Of a stretch of 64,000 nucleotides of DNA, positions 36,410-44,890 are shown piece by piece; the stretch's first letter is position 1; each line of letters begins with the position of its first letter. Below the pieces are notes generated by a model that was given only the letters and a program-made list of their open reading frames with translations, did no database searches and was not told where the DNA came from. The position numbers were made by a program, and so were the translations under genes. The stretch is taken from assembly GCF_001766415.1 (NCBI RefSeq), contig NZ_MKXO01000001.1, forward strand, positions 496,001 to 560,000. Reading direction: 5' to 3'. The stretch is from Exiguobacterium aurantiacum (lineage in GTDB: Bacteria > Bacillota > Bacilli > Exiguobacteriales > Exiguobacteriaceae).

Positions 36410-37873
36410 TTATAGCTTTGCACCGAGCGCACGTCCGACGTGCAACCCGCTCGTCATTGCCCCGATCGTCCCCGCTCCCGGGAACACCGTATCCCCGCAC
36501 ACGAAAAAGTTCGGTAGCGTCGTCCGATAGCTCGCGGCATGGAACAGAGCCTGACGCGGTGTTTGCGCATAGCCGCCGACAGCACCGTGCGGTCGTCTCG
36601 TATATTTCACCCACGCTCCTGGACCCCCGGGAAGGAGGACCGCTGATTCGCCCGTCCAGTCCGGAAACGCCCGCTTCACGGCCGAGATGAGACGCTCGGT
36701 CCATATTGCTTCTAGTTTCTCATAGGTGGCCCTGTCTTTCCAATCGTCCCACTCTGATAAATCGATATGCGTCGAGACCGTCACGGTCCGTTCGGGGAGA
36801 GACGTCCGTAACACGTCGTCCTCGGCCGACATCGAGATGAAGGCATGGCCGGACGGCAAGTCGTCCGTATACACTTGTTGGAATAAGGGCCGGTCCAGAC
36901 AGACGCGCTCGGGCAACGTCACGTATAGACTGAACGTGCCCCATTGCGATTGCTTCAACTGACGTCGATATTGCCCGGCAAATCGACGCTCGTCAGCACC
37001 GCTCAGCAAGCGATGTGTCGCCTCGAGCGGGATCGCGGCAACGACGACGTCGACGATCTCAAGCCGGCCCCGGCGATCGGTCAATAACCAGCCGTCGGCG
37101 ACGCGCTCGATTTTCATGATTTGACGACCGAGCAGCGTCGTGCCTCCGCTATGTCGAATCGATCGTTCCAAGGCGTGGGCGAGTGTGTACAATCCACCTT
37201 CGACGTAAAATGCCCCTTCATGATAAATCGATAGCGCGACGGTCGCGAGCAAGTGACTCGCCTCGCGTGCTCCCGTCTGCAGACTATCGAGTAAAATTCC
37301 GTCGATGAATTGCTCGAACGGTGTCCCGCCCAACCGATGACGTCGCAACGTTTCATGTAGCGGACGATATAGTTTTACGAGTGCCGCTACTTGATTCGGC
37401 CGAAATCCGCGAAATGCGGTCAGCGCATCGTCAAGCGTCCGGAGCGGTAAAGCCGGCAACCGTTCGAACAGCGGTCGAATTCTATCAAAATCCGTCCATA
37501 CTTCTTGAAAGAATGACCGGATATCCGACTGCAGTTCCGGAAACTTCATACTCAGTTCATCGAGAAACGCTTGGCGCGCTTGATAGTAGACGACCGTTCG
37601 ATCACTCAGATGGACATGCATCACTTCGTCGAGCTTCTCGACTGCGACCGCCTCGTCTAAGTAGTCGAGCACGCGTTGATGGAGTCCGCCTCGTTCGAAC
37701 CCCATCCCGAGCGTCGCCCCCGCCGGGAAACGGTAGTCCCCGCGGTCAAACTTACCGGCACATCCGCCCCATTCGCGCGATGATTCAAACACGATCACGT
37801 CATGTCCCGATCGATTAGCGAGAGCCGCCGTGGTCAACCCGGCAATTCCCCCGCCGATAACCCCAATCTTCAT
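36410..37873 (-). CDS. FAD-dependent phytoene desaturase-like oxidoreductase (CrtI/CrtN family)
   Basis: A 487-residue protein with an N-terminal dinucleotide fold GGGIAGLTTAALANRSGHDV (here quoted in full length of twenty), the CrtI-type GGCAGKFDRGDYRFPAGAT stretch and a C-terminal FAD loop FVCGDTVFPGAGTIGAMTSG. Such enzymes desaturate or isomerise carotenoids. Exiguobacterium is pigmented, but no other carotenoid gene is nearby, so the substrate is uncertain. GGAGGGGATTGGG precedes the ATG. Confidence 0.75.
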   Translation of the reverse strand: MKIGVIGGGIAGLTTAALANRSGHDVIVFESSREWGGCAGKFDRGDYRFPAGATLGMGFERGGLHQRVLDYLDEAVAVEKLDEVMHVHLSDRTVVYYQARQAFLDELSMKFPELQSDIRSFFQEVWTDFDRIRPLFERLPALPLRTLDDALTAFRGFRPNQVAALVKLYRPLHETLRRHRLGGTPFEQFIDGILLDSLQTGAREASHLLATVALSIYHEGAFYVEGGLYTLAHALERSIRHSGGTTLLGRQIMKIERVADGWLLTDRRGRLEIVDVVVAAIPLEATHRLLSGADERRFAGQYRRQLKQSQWGTFSLYVTLPERVCLDRPLFQQVYTDDLPSGHAFISMSAEDDVLRTSLPERTVTVSTHIDLSEWDDWKDRATYEKLEAIWTERLISAVKRAFPDWTGESAVLLPGGPGAWVKYTRRPHGAVGGYAQTPRQALFHAASYRTTLPNFFVCGDTVFPGAGTIGAMTSGLHVGRALGAKL

Positions 37874-37954
37874 CCCAATCCCCTCCTGAATTCATCATAC
37901 ATCCGGTCGTCCTATTTTTGACGATTGAACGTGCTGCTCGTGACATTTTTCAAG

Positions 37955-37974
37955 TGTCAGGCAGGGTTCTGACA
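37955..37974. repeat. Inverted repeat in the divergent region before the oxidoreductase
   Basis: TGTCAG and CTGACA are eight bases apart, with another TGACA at 37941. It may be an operator between the two divergent genes. Confidence 0.3.
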
Positions 37975-38015
37975 AATTATGGCGAAAAAACTCGATAAAG
38001 GACAGGTGAAGCCAT

Positions 38016-38522
38016 ATGCAAAGTCGGGTCATCATTTATTTGCTCATCCCTATCTTGATCTTTATCGGGATTCTCATCACACCGCCATCGGAAGAATCGC
38101 AAAAACTCGCGACGATGACGGCCGTCAACATTCAAGAGATGATTCCATATGAACGAGAATACACGGCGCAAGAAGTTTTATTCGAAGCGAATCAAAACGA
38201 TCATGAGGCCGTGATTGAGGAATGGCGGCTCGAACGTGGGGCCCGAACGACGTACAGTTACGTACTACGGCTACAAGGTTTCGAGACAGTCATCCAAGTT
38301 GACGCCGGTGCGGCTAACACCAGGTCTGACGGCTATTACGCGATGCAGGCCCACAGTCCCATTTATGAGGCGGACGAGCCGCTGTCGACCGGCTATCCGC
38401 TCGTCCTTTTTGCCTCGGAGCAACGGCTCGTACTGAGTCAGATGGAAGTCCGGGTCATTTACGAAGAAGACGGAGCGTTGAAAAAATGGAACATCACCGC
38501 AAAAGAAGACATGAACAAATGA
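38016..38522 (+). CDS. Unrecognised single-pass membrane protein, extracytoplasmic domain
   Basis: The family is not recognised. The 168-residue protein has one N-terminal hydrophobic helix (residues 4-22) without a lipobox, then a soluble beta-rich region ending in KEDMNK. It is probably membrane anchored with the bulk outside. GGACAGGTGAAGCCAT precedes the ATG. Its end overlaps a small frame that leads into a P-loop kinase gene, so the three may form one operon. Confidence 0.65.
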   Translation: MQSRVIIYLLIPILIFIGILITPPSEESQKLATMTAVNIQEMIPYEREYTAQEVLFEANQNDHEAVIEEWRLERGARTTYSYVLRLQGFETVIQVDAGAANTRSDGYYAMQAHSPIYEADEPLSTGYPLVLFASEQRLVLSQMEVRVIYEEDGALKKWNITAKEDMNK

Positions 38523-38623
38523 ATGAGATTGACGACCTCGTCTGCTTCGTTGACGAGGCGATGTTGCCGTTCGGTGGCAGGTTATTCGCCGGTTTCAGCC
38601 GTGGTAAATCAAACGAAAAGTAA
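38486..38623 (+). CDS. Small 45-residue protein between the membrane protein and the kinase
   Basis: An ATG at 38486 with GGAG ten bases ahead opens a 45-residue frame that overlaps the end of the preceding gene in another phase and stops nine bases before the kinase gene. The N-terminus is basic (MEHHRKRRHEQ), the middle acidic and hydrophobic, and the end GFSRGKSNEK. An internal ATG at 38523, immediately after the upstream stop, could be the true start. No family is recognised; coding status is likely but unproven. Confidence 0.45.
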   Translation: MEHHRKRRHEQMNEIDDLVCFVDEAMLPFGGRLFAGFSRGKSNEK

Positions 38624-38632
38624 GGTGAGACC

Positions 38633-39163
38633 ATGTTCTTTTTACAAATGTCCGGATTTCCGGGCTCAGGCAAATCGACGCTGGCCCGTGCCATCGCGCC
38701 TCAGCTCAATGCGGTCATCGTCGACCATGACGTGACGAAGACAGCCTTGCTCGAATCAATGGTGGATCATAAGCTTGACCCGGCACTGGCCGGAAAAGTC
38801 GCCTGTGACATCGATTGGGCGCTTGTTGCGTTCAATTTGTCACTAGGCCGGAACGTCATTCTGGACAGCCCTTGCCTGTATGATGTGATGCTTGAACGCG
38901 GATTGGCACTCGCCGAAAACCATGGCGCCACTTATCGCTACGTCGAGTGTGTCGTCGACGACGTCGATGAAATCAATCGCCGCCTTTCCGAGCGCGAACG
39001 CAAGATTAGTCAAATCGAATCCGTTTCCCCGGACGATTTTCATCGAACTGTCGCAAATCGTAAAAAACCAGACTTTATGCATACGCTTACAATCGATGCA
39101 AATCGCCCGATCGAGACCTATTTGACCGACGTCATCAGCTACGTGCAGCAGATTGACGGATGA
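38633..39163 (+). CDS. P-loop kinase-like ATPase
   Basis: A 176-residue protein with Walker A SGFPGSGKSTLA at the N-terminus, VDHD after strand 2 and a lid rich in arginine (NRRLSERERKI). This layout fits small-molecule kinases of the zeta-toxin/chloramphenicol phosphotransferase/Cmk-like group. The substrate is not apparent. AAGGTGAGACC precedes the ATG, and a terminator follows. Confidence 0.75.
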   Translation: MFFLQMSGFPGSGKSTLARAIAPQLNAVIVDHDVTKTALLESMVDHKLDPALAGKVACDIDWALVAFNLSLGRNVILDSPCLYDVMLERGLALAENHGATYRYVECVVDDVDEINRRLSERERKISQIESVSPDDFHRTVANRKKPDFMHTLTIDANRPIETYLTDVISYVQQIDG

Positions 39164-39170
39164 TCCTTGT

Positions 39171-39205
39171 CATCCAGTTTAAAGCGGACTGGATGATTTT
39201 TTTTA
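39171..39205 (+). terminator. Terminator of the kinase gene
   Basis: CATCCAGT and ACTGGATG form the stem, followed by AT8 on the plus strand. Confidence 0.85.
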
Positions 39206-39285
39206 GCTTTTCTGTATTTTTATACTTTACAATTAATAATTATACAATTACACTTAGTCTCATATCTTGAAGGAGGAATTCATAC

Positions 39286-40044
39286 ATGAAAAAGTGGATC
39301 GTTACAGGGGGACTAGTCGCAAGCGCATTATTAGCGGGGTGCAGCCAAGAGACAACGGGAGAAGAAAAAAAGACACTCGTCATGGGAACGAGTGCCGATT
39401 ACTTCCCATATGAGTTCGTTGATACGGCGAACGGGGATGAGATCGTCGGTTTCGACATCGAGATCGCTGAAACGGTCACAGAGCGTCTCGGCTATGAGTT
39501 AAAGATTGAGGACATGGACTTCGGTAGTTTGCTCGGAGCCTTGAACGCCGGACGGATCGACTTTGTCATGGCTGGCATGACGCCGACCGAAGAGCGGAAA
39601 GAAAATGCGTCGTTCTCGGACATCTATTTATCGGCAACGAACTTGATCATGACAAAAGATGAATCGCTAAAAGAGATCGAAGCGCTAGCCGGCAAGAAGA
39701 TCGGCGTCCAGACCGCTTCAATTCAAGAGACTATCGCTCAAGACCAAGCACCTGACGCTGAACTCGTCTCATTGAATAAGATTCCAGAAATCGTTCAAGA
39801 GTTGAACACGGGCCGCATCGACGCGATGGTCATCGAAGACACGGTCGCTCAAAAATACTTAGACCAAGACGCAGGTCTTTATACGTTCGCGCTTAAAGAA
39901 GACGGCGAAAAAGGATCGGCGGCCGCTTTCAAATTGGAAGACGACTTGCGTGATCAGTTCAACGATGAGCTGAACAAGATGATCGACTCAGGCGAGATCG
40001 ATAAACTCGCTAAAAAATGGTTCTCGATGGAGCCGACGGAATGA
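39286..40044 (+). CDS. Amino-acid ABC transporter substrate-binding lipoprotein, orphan
   Basis: A 252-residue lipoprotein with signal peptide and lipobox LLAGC (Cys20 approximately), then a type-II periplasmic-binding fold of the polar amino-acid family (GFDIEIAETV, GSLLGALNAGRIDFVMAGMTPT). It would bind a polar amino acid outside the cell and deliver it to a permease. No permease or ATPase gene is adjacent, which is unusual. Its stop overlaps the start of a HisC-like aminotransferase gene by four bases, so translation is coupled. AGGAGG precedes the ATG. Confidence 0.9.
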   Translation: MKKWIVTGGLVASALLAGCSQETTGEEKKTLVMGTSADYFPYEFVDTANGDEIVGFDIEIAETVTERLGYELKIEDMDFGSLLGALNAGRIDFVMAGMTPTEERKENASFSDIYLSATNLIMTKDESLKEIEALAGKKIGVQTASIQETIAQDQAPDAELVSLNKIPEIVQELNTGRIDAMVIEDTVAQKYLDQDAGLYTFALKEDGEKGSAAAFKLEDDLRDQFNDELNKMIDSGEIDKLAKKWFSMEPTE

Positions 40045-41051
40045 GGCAAGTCGACCTCCCGATCTATCCCGTCACTTATCCGGAAGGACATCGGTTGAAT
40101 CAAAACGAAAGCCAGTTCCCGGTGCCGAAGCGATTGCATGAACAGCTGGCAACAATCTCGTTCCATGACCTGCATGAGTATCCGGTCCAACCGATCGATG
40201 AACTGTTCACCCGCTACGCGGCCTATGCTGGCGTCGAACCGAACCAGTTGCTCGTCGGCTGTGGCAGTGATGAGATGATTCACGTCGTCACGCAGGCGCT
40301 CTTGTCACCAGAAGACGTCGTCTTGTCACCGAGTCCTGACTTCGCGCTCTACCCGATCTTCACGACGATCGCACACGGTCGGCATGTTCAGGCGGACGAT
40401 TTATCGTATGAGGCGCTCGCCCTGGCGATTCAGCAACATGCACCGAAGCTGTTGCTGTTGTCGAACCCGAACAACCCGACCGGTAAGTTGTGGACGGTCG
40501 GTGAGTTGACCGAACTGGCAGGCCTCGTCCCTTATTTGATCGTCGATGAGGCGTATATCGATTTCACGCCTGCATCGAGTATCGTCACGCACTTGAATGA
40601 ACTGACGAACGTGATCGTCTTACGGACGCTATCAAAGGCGTTCGGCTTAGCCAACGTCCGTCTCGGGTTTATGATCACAACGACCGAACTCGCTCAGTAT
40701 TTCCGGCAGTTCGTCCCCCCGTTCAATATAAGCGGTGTGAGCGCGAAAATTGCCAACGTCTTTTTGGCTGATGCGACCTACTTGGACGAGTCGATCGCTT
40801 GGCATCACGACATGCGCGTCAAGTGGTCAGAGTTACTCGGGACGATCGGTCAAGTTCAGCCAGCTGAGGCGAATTTTTTATACGTCACACTCGACCAACC
40901 CGAAGCGGTTTGGTCCCACTTAGCCGAGCACGGCATCCATACGTCGCGGCAACCGGACGGGATTCGCGTCACGCTCGGGAACGAGCAAGCACTTGCCCTT
41001 GCTCGACAAACATTGATGGCTTGGGCGCACGCATCCGAAACAATTTCATAA
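40041..41051 (+). CDS. HisC-type histidinol-phosphate/aromatic aminotransferase, second copy
   Basis: A 336-residue class-I/II PLP aminotransferase of the HisC family, with the PLP lysine in [24 protein letters not shown] and VDEAYIDF. A second HisC is in the histidine operon at about 47.5 kb. This copy starts at 40041 inside the stop region of the amino-acid-binding lipoprotein (ATGA). It may use phenylalanine, tyrosine or the transported amino acid. The terminator follows closely. Confidence 0.9.
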   Translation: MRQVDLPIYPVTYPEGHRLNQNESQFPVPKRLHEQLATISFHDLHEYPVQPIDELFTRYAAYAGVEPNQLLVGCGSDEMIHVVTQALLSPEDVVLSPSPDFALYPIFTTIAHGRHVQADDLSYEALALAIQQHAPKLLLLSNPNNPTGKLWTVGELTELAGLVPYLIVDEAYIDFTPASSIVTHLNELTNVIVLRTLSKAFGLANVRLGFMITTTELAQYFRQFVPPFNISGVSAKIANVFLADATYLDESIAWHHDMRVKWSELLGTIGQVQPAEANFLYVTLDQPEAVWSHLAEHGIHTSRQPDGIRVTLGNEQALALARQTLMAWAHASETIS

Positions 41052-41060
41052 CTAAAACTA

Positions 41061-41090
41061 AAAACAGGACCCGGGTCCTGTTTTTAATTT
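41061..41090 (+). terminator. Terminator of the second hisC-like gene
   Basis: AAAACAGGACCC and GGGTCCTGTTTT pair without a real loop, followed by more T on the plus strand. Confidence 0.85.
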
Positions 41091-41242
41091 GGGTCAATAT
41101 TTTTTATGCACGACGCATCATTTGTTGACTTTATAATCATTCCCCATCAAAATTCAATTTGCTGTCTGTATATCTAACTTGAACGATATATTTTCAATAT
41201 TAGACAAGCTCGTTTCCATTGAAACAGAATTGAGGACATCAT

Positions 41243-42601
41243 ATGATTTCACGAAATGAACCGGTCGAATCGAGATGGGGACGCAATCGCATCGGAAATC
41301 GTTGGTATTGGACGATTTTGACTCGCTTTTGGTTGGCACACGGTTTTTCATGGCTCTGGTTATTGTTTTCTATCTACATCTCTTTACCTTGGTTGACCGA
41401 TTTGGCTGCACTGACGAATTGGGTTCTCGCCTTGTTCATCATCGGCGGTATCGCTTACGTTCCGGGCTATTTGATGGCGTTCTTGCTCGCGAGTCTCGTC
41501 CTCGATCGGCAGCCGCCGTTCACAAACGAACATCCGGACGAAGCCGTGACGGTCATGATTGCCGCCTACAACGAACAATCATCTATCTACGAGACGATTC
41601 GTTACGTGGCACTGCAAGACTACACGGGCCCACTCCAAGTTTTCGTCATTGATAACAACTCAAGCGATGCCACATCATCTGAAGTGATGCGGGCGCAAGA
41701 AGATTTCGACTTACAAATCGAGCTATTGCATGAACCGAGAGCCGGCAAGTTCCAAGCGCTCAATTACGGTTTAACGAAAGTGACTACTTCATACATCATC
41801 ACGCTCGATGCCGATACGTTGATTCATCCGTCCGCGATTCGCTATTTGGTCGCACGGCTCGTGTCGAGTCCAAAAGACGTCTGTGCCGTCGCCGGCAGCA
41901 TGCTCGTTCGCAATAGCCGCAGTTCGTTTTGGACACGGCTTCAAGAGTGGGATTATTTTCTCGGCATCGCGTCGATCAAGCGGCTTCAAGGACTTTATCA
42001 AGGGACGCTCGTCGCTCAAGGTGCGTTCAGTTTGTATGAGACCGACGCCGTCAAGCTAGCCGGCGGGTGGCCCGACGCGATCGGAGAAGACATCGTTCTC
42101 ACGTGGCGCCTCCTTGAAATGAAGCGTCGCGTCTATTTCGAACCGCTCGCCGTCGCGTTCACGGACGCACCTGAATCGTTCCGCCACTTTGCGCGTCAAC
42201 GGTCGCGTTGGGCCCGTGGGATGATCGAGGGATTGCAAGAAGTGAAACCGTGGCGTCAGCCCCAGCTTTATACGAAGTACTTGACCGGGGTCAATTTGAT
42301 CATGCCGTATCTCGATATCGCCTTCACGTTCTTCTGGATCCCAGGTCTCGTTCTCGCTCTGTTCGGTCATTATTGGATCGTTGGACCGATGACGCTCCTC
42401 GTCCTGCCATTGACCGTCCTTAGCTATGGACTGCTCTACTTCTACCAACGCGATTACGTTTTCAAAAACTTGAACTTACGGGTCCGCAAAAACTTCTTCG
42501 GATTCATCTTTTTTGTTGTGAGCTATCAATTGTTCATGTCCCCGATTTCCGTTTGGGGTTATGCCCAAGAAACGCTCAACGTAAAACGAGTCTGGAAATG
42601 A
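41243..42601 (+). CDS. Membrane glycosyltransferase family 2 (poly-N-acetylglucosamine synthase-like)
   Basis: A processive GT2 enzyme of 452 residues: two N-terminal helices, a catalytic domain and three C-terminal helices. Motifs are VMIAAYNEQ, DNNSSDA, LDADT (metal DxD type), GEDIVLTWRLLE and QRSRWARG (the QxxRW motif for polymer binding). This set is that of PgaC/IcaA, hyaluronan and cellulose synthases. An accessory deacetylase or membrane partner is absent, so the polymer cannot be named. GAGGACATCAT precedes the ATG. Confidence 0.85.
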   Translation: MISRNEPVESRWGRNRIGNRWYWTILTRFWLAHGFSWLWLLFSIYISLPWLTDLAALTNWVLALFIIGGIAYVPGYLMAFLLASLVLDRQPPFTNEHPDEAVTVMIAAYNEQSSIYETIRYVALQDYTGPLQVFVIDNNSSDATSSEVMRAQEDFDLQIELLHEPRAGKFQALNYGLTKVTTSYIITLDADTLIHPSAIRYLVARLVSSPKDVCAVAGSMLVRNSRSSFWTRLQEWDYFLGIASIKRLQGLYQGTLVAQGAFSLYETDAVKLAGGWPDAIGEDIVLTWRLLEMKRRVYFEPLAVAFTDAPESFRHFARQRSRWARGMIEGLQEVKPWRQPQLYTKYLTGVNLIMPYLDIAFTFFWIPGLVLALFGHYWIVGPMTLLVLPLTVLSYGLLYFYQRDYVFKNLNLRVRKNFFGFIFFVVSYQLFMSPISVWGYAQETLNVKRVWK

Positions 42602-42603
42602 AC

Positions 42604-42640
42604 AATGACCTTTCCGAACGAGTTCGGAAAGGTCATTTTA
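42604..42640. terminator. Bidirectional terminator
   Basis: ATGACCTTTCCGAAC pairs perfectly with GTTCGGAAAGGTCAT around two bases, between convergent genes. Confidence 0.9.
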
Positions 42641-42644
42641 AGAT

Positions 42645-43199
42645 TCATGGAATTAGCTTGATCACTCGGGCCGGATTGCCTCCGACGACGGCACGGGCCG
42701 GCACGTCTTTCGTCACGACCGCACCTGAGGCGATGACCGCATCGTCCCCAATCGTCACGCCCGGATTGATGATGGCCCCGCCACCGATCCAGACGCGATG
42801 TCCGACCGTGACCGGTTTGCCATACTCGAGGCCCGAGATCCGTTCCGTCGGGTCGAGCGGATGTGTTGCTGTATAGATATGGACACCTGGAGCAAGCATA
42901 CAATCATCTCCGAATCGAATCGGACAGATATCTAAAAACACGCAGTCAAAGTTCGCAAAAAAACGGTCCCCGAGATGAATGTTATATCCGTAGTCACACT
43001 TGAACGTCGGTTCGAGGTAGAACGATGCCCCGGTCGAACCGAACAGTTCGCCGAGTACTTGCTTGCGGACGTCGAGCTCATCGATCCCAGACTGATTGAA
43101 CCGCTCCGTCAGACGTCTCGCCTGCCGCCGGTCAGCGACGAGTTCCAAATCACCGGCCAGATAAAGTTCACCTTGAATCATCTTTTCTTTTTCTGTCAT
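42645..43199 (-). CDS. maa: Maltose O-acetyltransferase-type hexapeptide acetyltransferase
   Basis: A 184-residue left-handed beta-helix acetyltransferase. The N-terminal [14 protein letters not shown] cap and the hexapeptide repeats that carry the catalytic histidine ([12 protein letters not shown]) identify the maltose/galactoside acetyltransferase group, which transfers acetyl from acetyl-CoA to sugars. It is convergent with the glycosyltransferase gene, so acetylation of sugars or of the polymer is possible but unproven. Confidence 0.9.
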   Translation of the reverse strand: MTEKEKMIQGELYLAGDLELVADRRQARRLTERFNQSGIDELDVRKQVLGELFGSTGASFYLEPTFKCDYGYNIHLGDRFFANFDCVFLDICPIRFGDDCMLAPGVHIYTATHPLDPTERISGLEYGKPVTVGHRVWIGGGAIINPGVTIGDDAVIASGAVVTKDVPARAVVGGNPARVIKLIP

Positions 43200-43287
43200 G
43201 TTTTTGCCTCCATTCTATTTTATTATAGAGGAATATTGGCGAGAATAGGGAATAGGAAAATGGACGAATCAGAGGAGGTAATTGACT

Positions 43288-44211
43288 ATGAAACGCATTC
43301 TTGATTGCAAAGCGAGTGATTTCTTGACGTTCAACCGTAACGATTTGATTGAGTCGATCCGAAAAGCCGAAGGCCGGACCGTGCTCGCCGAAGTCATTCC
43401 GACCGTGCAGCCGCTCTATCCTGAAGTGACGAACGCCGAGCTCGCCCGGGCTTTCGGTGCCGACATGATCTTGCTCAACATGCTTGACGTGTTCCATCCG
43501 TACATAAAGGGGCTTGAAAGCCACGCCCTATTCGGCGACATCCCGGGTGAGACGATGTCCGACAATCCGATCACGGAATTAAAACGGCTGATCGGACTGC
43601 CGGTCGGTGTCAATCTCGAACCTGTCGACTTCAGCGAGAAGTCCTCGGACATGTTCGACGTGAAACAAGGCCGACTGGCGACGCAGGAAGCGTTCGCCCG
43701 CGCTTCCGAACTCGGAATCGACTTCGTCTGTTTGACCGGTAATCCGAACACCGGTGTCACGAATGAGGCCATCGAAAAGGCGATCATCACGGCCCGATCT
43801 GAATTTGCCGGCGTCATCATTGCCGGGAAGATGCATCAAGCGGGTGTCGGTAACGTGATCGACCGTGATGCGTACGTCCGCTTTGCCGAAGCTGGTGCCG
43901 ACATCATCTTGATTCCCGCGCCAGGAACCGTCCCAGGTGTCCGTGAAGACGAGTTCTATCACGTGACGCAAGAAATCCAAGCACTGAACAAGCTCGTCTT
44001 GGCCGCCATCGGAACGTCGCAAGAAGGCGCCGACGAAGGGACGATCCGCGACATCGCCTTATCATCAAAACGCGGCGGTACCGACATCTTCCATATCGGC
44101 GACGCCGGTCTGTCCGGAATCGCCACACCTGAGAATATTCAGGCGTTGTCAATCGCCATCCGTGGACGCCGTCATACGTACATTCGTATGGCTGCTTCCG
44201 TCAATCGTTAA
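43288..44211 (+). CDS. TIM-barrel protein of unknown function (DUF7916-like)
   Basis: A 307-residue protein with alternating beta and alpha segments typical of a TIM barrel: MILLNMLDVF, VGVNLEPVD, VCLTGNPNTGV, GVIIAGKMHQAG, ADIILIPAPGTVPGV and GLSGIATPENI. Similar proteins in Listeria and Bacillus carry only domain-of-unknown-function names; a phosphate-binding site is suggested by the last two glycine-rich loops. The start at 43288 follows GAGGAGG. It is a single gene with a strong terminator. Confidence 0.7.
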   Translation: MKRILDCKASDFLTFNRNDLIESIRKAEGRTVLAEVIPTVQPLYPEVTNAELARAFGADMILLNMLDVFHPYIKGLESHALFGDIPGETMSDNPITELKRLIGLPVGVNLEPVDFSEKSSDMFDVKQGRLATQEAFARASELGIDFVCLTGNPNTGVTNEAIEKAIITARSEFAGVIIAGKMHQAGVGNVIDRDAYVRFAEAGADIILIPAPGTVPGVREDEFYHVTQEIQALNKLVLAAIGTSQEGADEGTIRDIALSSKRGGTDIFHIGDAGLSGIATPENIQALSIAIRGRRHTYIRMAASVNR

Positions 44212-44215
44212 CCAG

Positions 44216-44247
44216 AAAGGGAAGGAAGCCGCGGCTTCCTTCCCTTT
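44216..44247. terminator. Bidirectional terminator at the end of the his operon
   Basis: AAAGGGAAGGAAGCC and GGCTTCCTTCCCTTT pair perfectly around two bases. Confidence 0.9.
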
Positions 44248-44252
44248 GTCTG

Positions 44253-44561
44253 TCACCATTCCGTGACGTCGCGGCGCGGTTTCGCCGGTGTCGTCGTCCC
44301 ATGCCGTTCGGCGAGCAACGTCTCGACGTCATGTAAGGAGACGCCTTTGGCTGCGAGCAAGACGAGCAAGTGGTACAACAAATCAGCCGTCTCTTCGACC
44401 AAGTCTTCATCGTTCAATGCCGCAATGACGACCTCGAATGACTCTTCCCCAAACTTTTTCGCGATTTTGTCTAACCCTTCATCAAACAAGTACGACGTAT
44501 AAGAACCTTCTTTCGGCTCTGTCTTTCGTTCTTGAATCAGTTTTTCGAGTTCGTGGATCAT
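44253..44561 (-). CDS. hisE: Phosphoribosyl-ATP pyrophosphatase
   Basis: Second step of histidine synthesis: hydrolyses PR-ATP to PR-AMP. The 102-residue helical protein has the MazG-like motif KFGEESFEVVIAA and ETADLLYHLLVLL. The start at 44561 overlaps hisI by four bases (ATGA) with a GGAGG site ahead; a longer frame upstream is only hisI read in another phase. It is separate from hisI, whereas many bacteria have them fused. It is the last gene of the operon. Confidence 0.95.
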   Translation of the reverse strand: MIHELEKLIQERKTEPKEGSYTSYLFDEGLDKIAKKFGEESFEVVIAALNDEDLVEETADLLYHLLVLLAAKGVSLHDVETLLAERHGTTTPAKPRRDVTEW

Positions 44562-44890
44562 GTGTTCACCTCCGTAAAAAAGCAACTGCGATTTCCGGTA
44601 TGGCACGTCGGTCCGTTCGCATGGACGCGGACTAACAGCGCGTCTTGATCGCAATCGACATGGATGCTCTCAAGGTCGAGCGTGTTGCCGCTCGATTCAC
44701 CTTTCATCCAAAGCCGCCCTTTCGAACGTGACCAGAACGTGACGATATTCGTCTCAAGCGTCTTCTGAATCGCCTCATCGTTCATATAACCTAGCATGAG
44801 CACGGCGTTATCTTCCGTCGAAACGATAATCGCCGGGATTAGTCCGTTTGCGTCGTAACGAACCGCATCGGCAAGTTGTTCGCGCTGCAT
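44558..44890 (-). CDS. hisI: Phosphoribosyl-AMP cyclohydrolase
   Basis: Third step: opens the purine ring of PR-AMP. The 110-residue protein contains VLMLGYMNDEA, TFWSRSKGRLWMKGESSGN and the metal-binding cysteines in HVDCDQDA and TCHTGNRSCF. It overlaps the hisF end by 52 bases, with GAGGTG eight bases before the ATG supporting this start. The length is normal for a stand-alone HisI. Confidence 0.95.
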   Translation of the reverse strand: MQREQLADAVRYDANGLIPAIIVSTEDNAVLMLGYMNDEAIQKTLETNIVTFWSRSKGRLWMKGESSGNTLDLESIHVDCDQDALLVRVHANGPTCHTGNRSCFFTEVNT

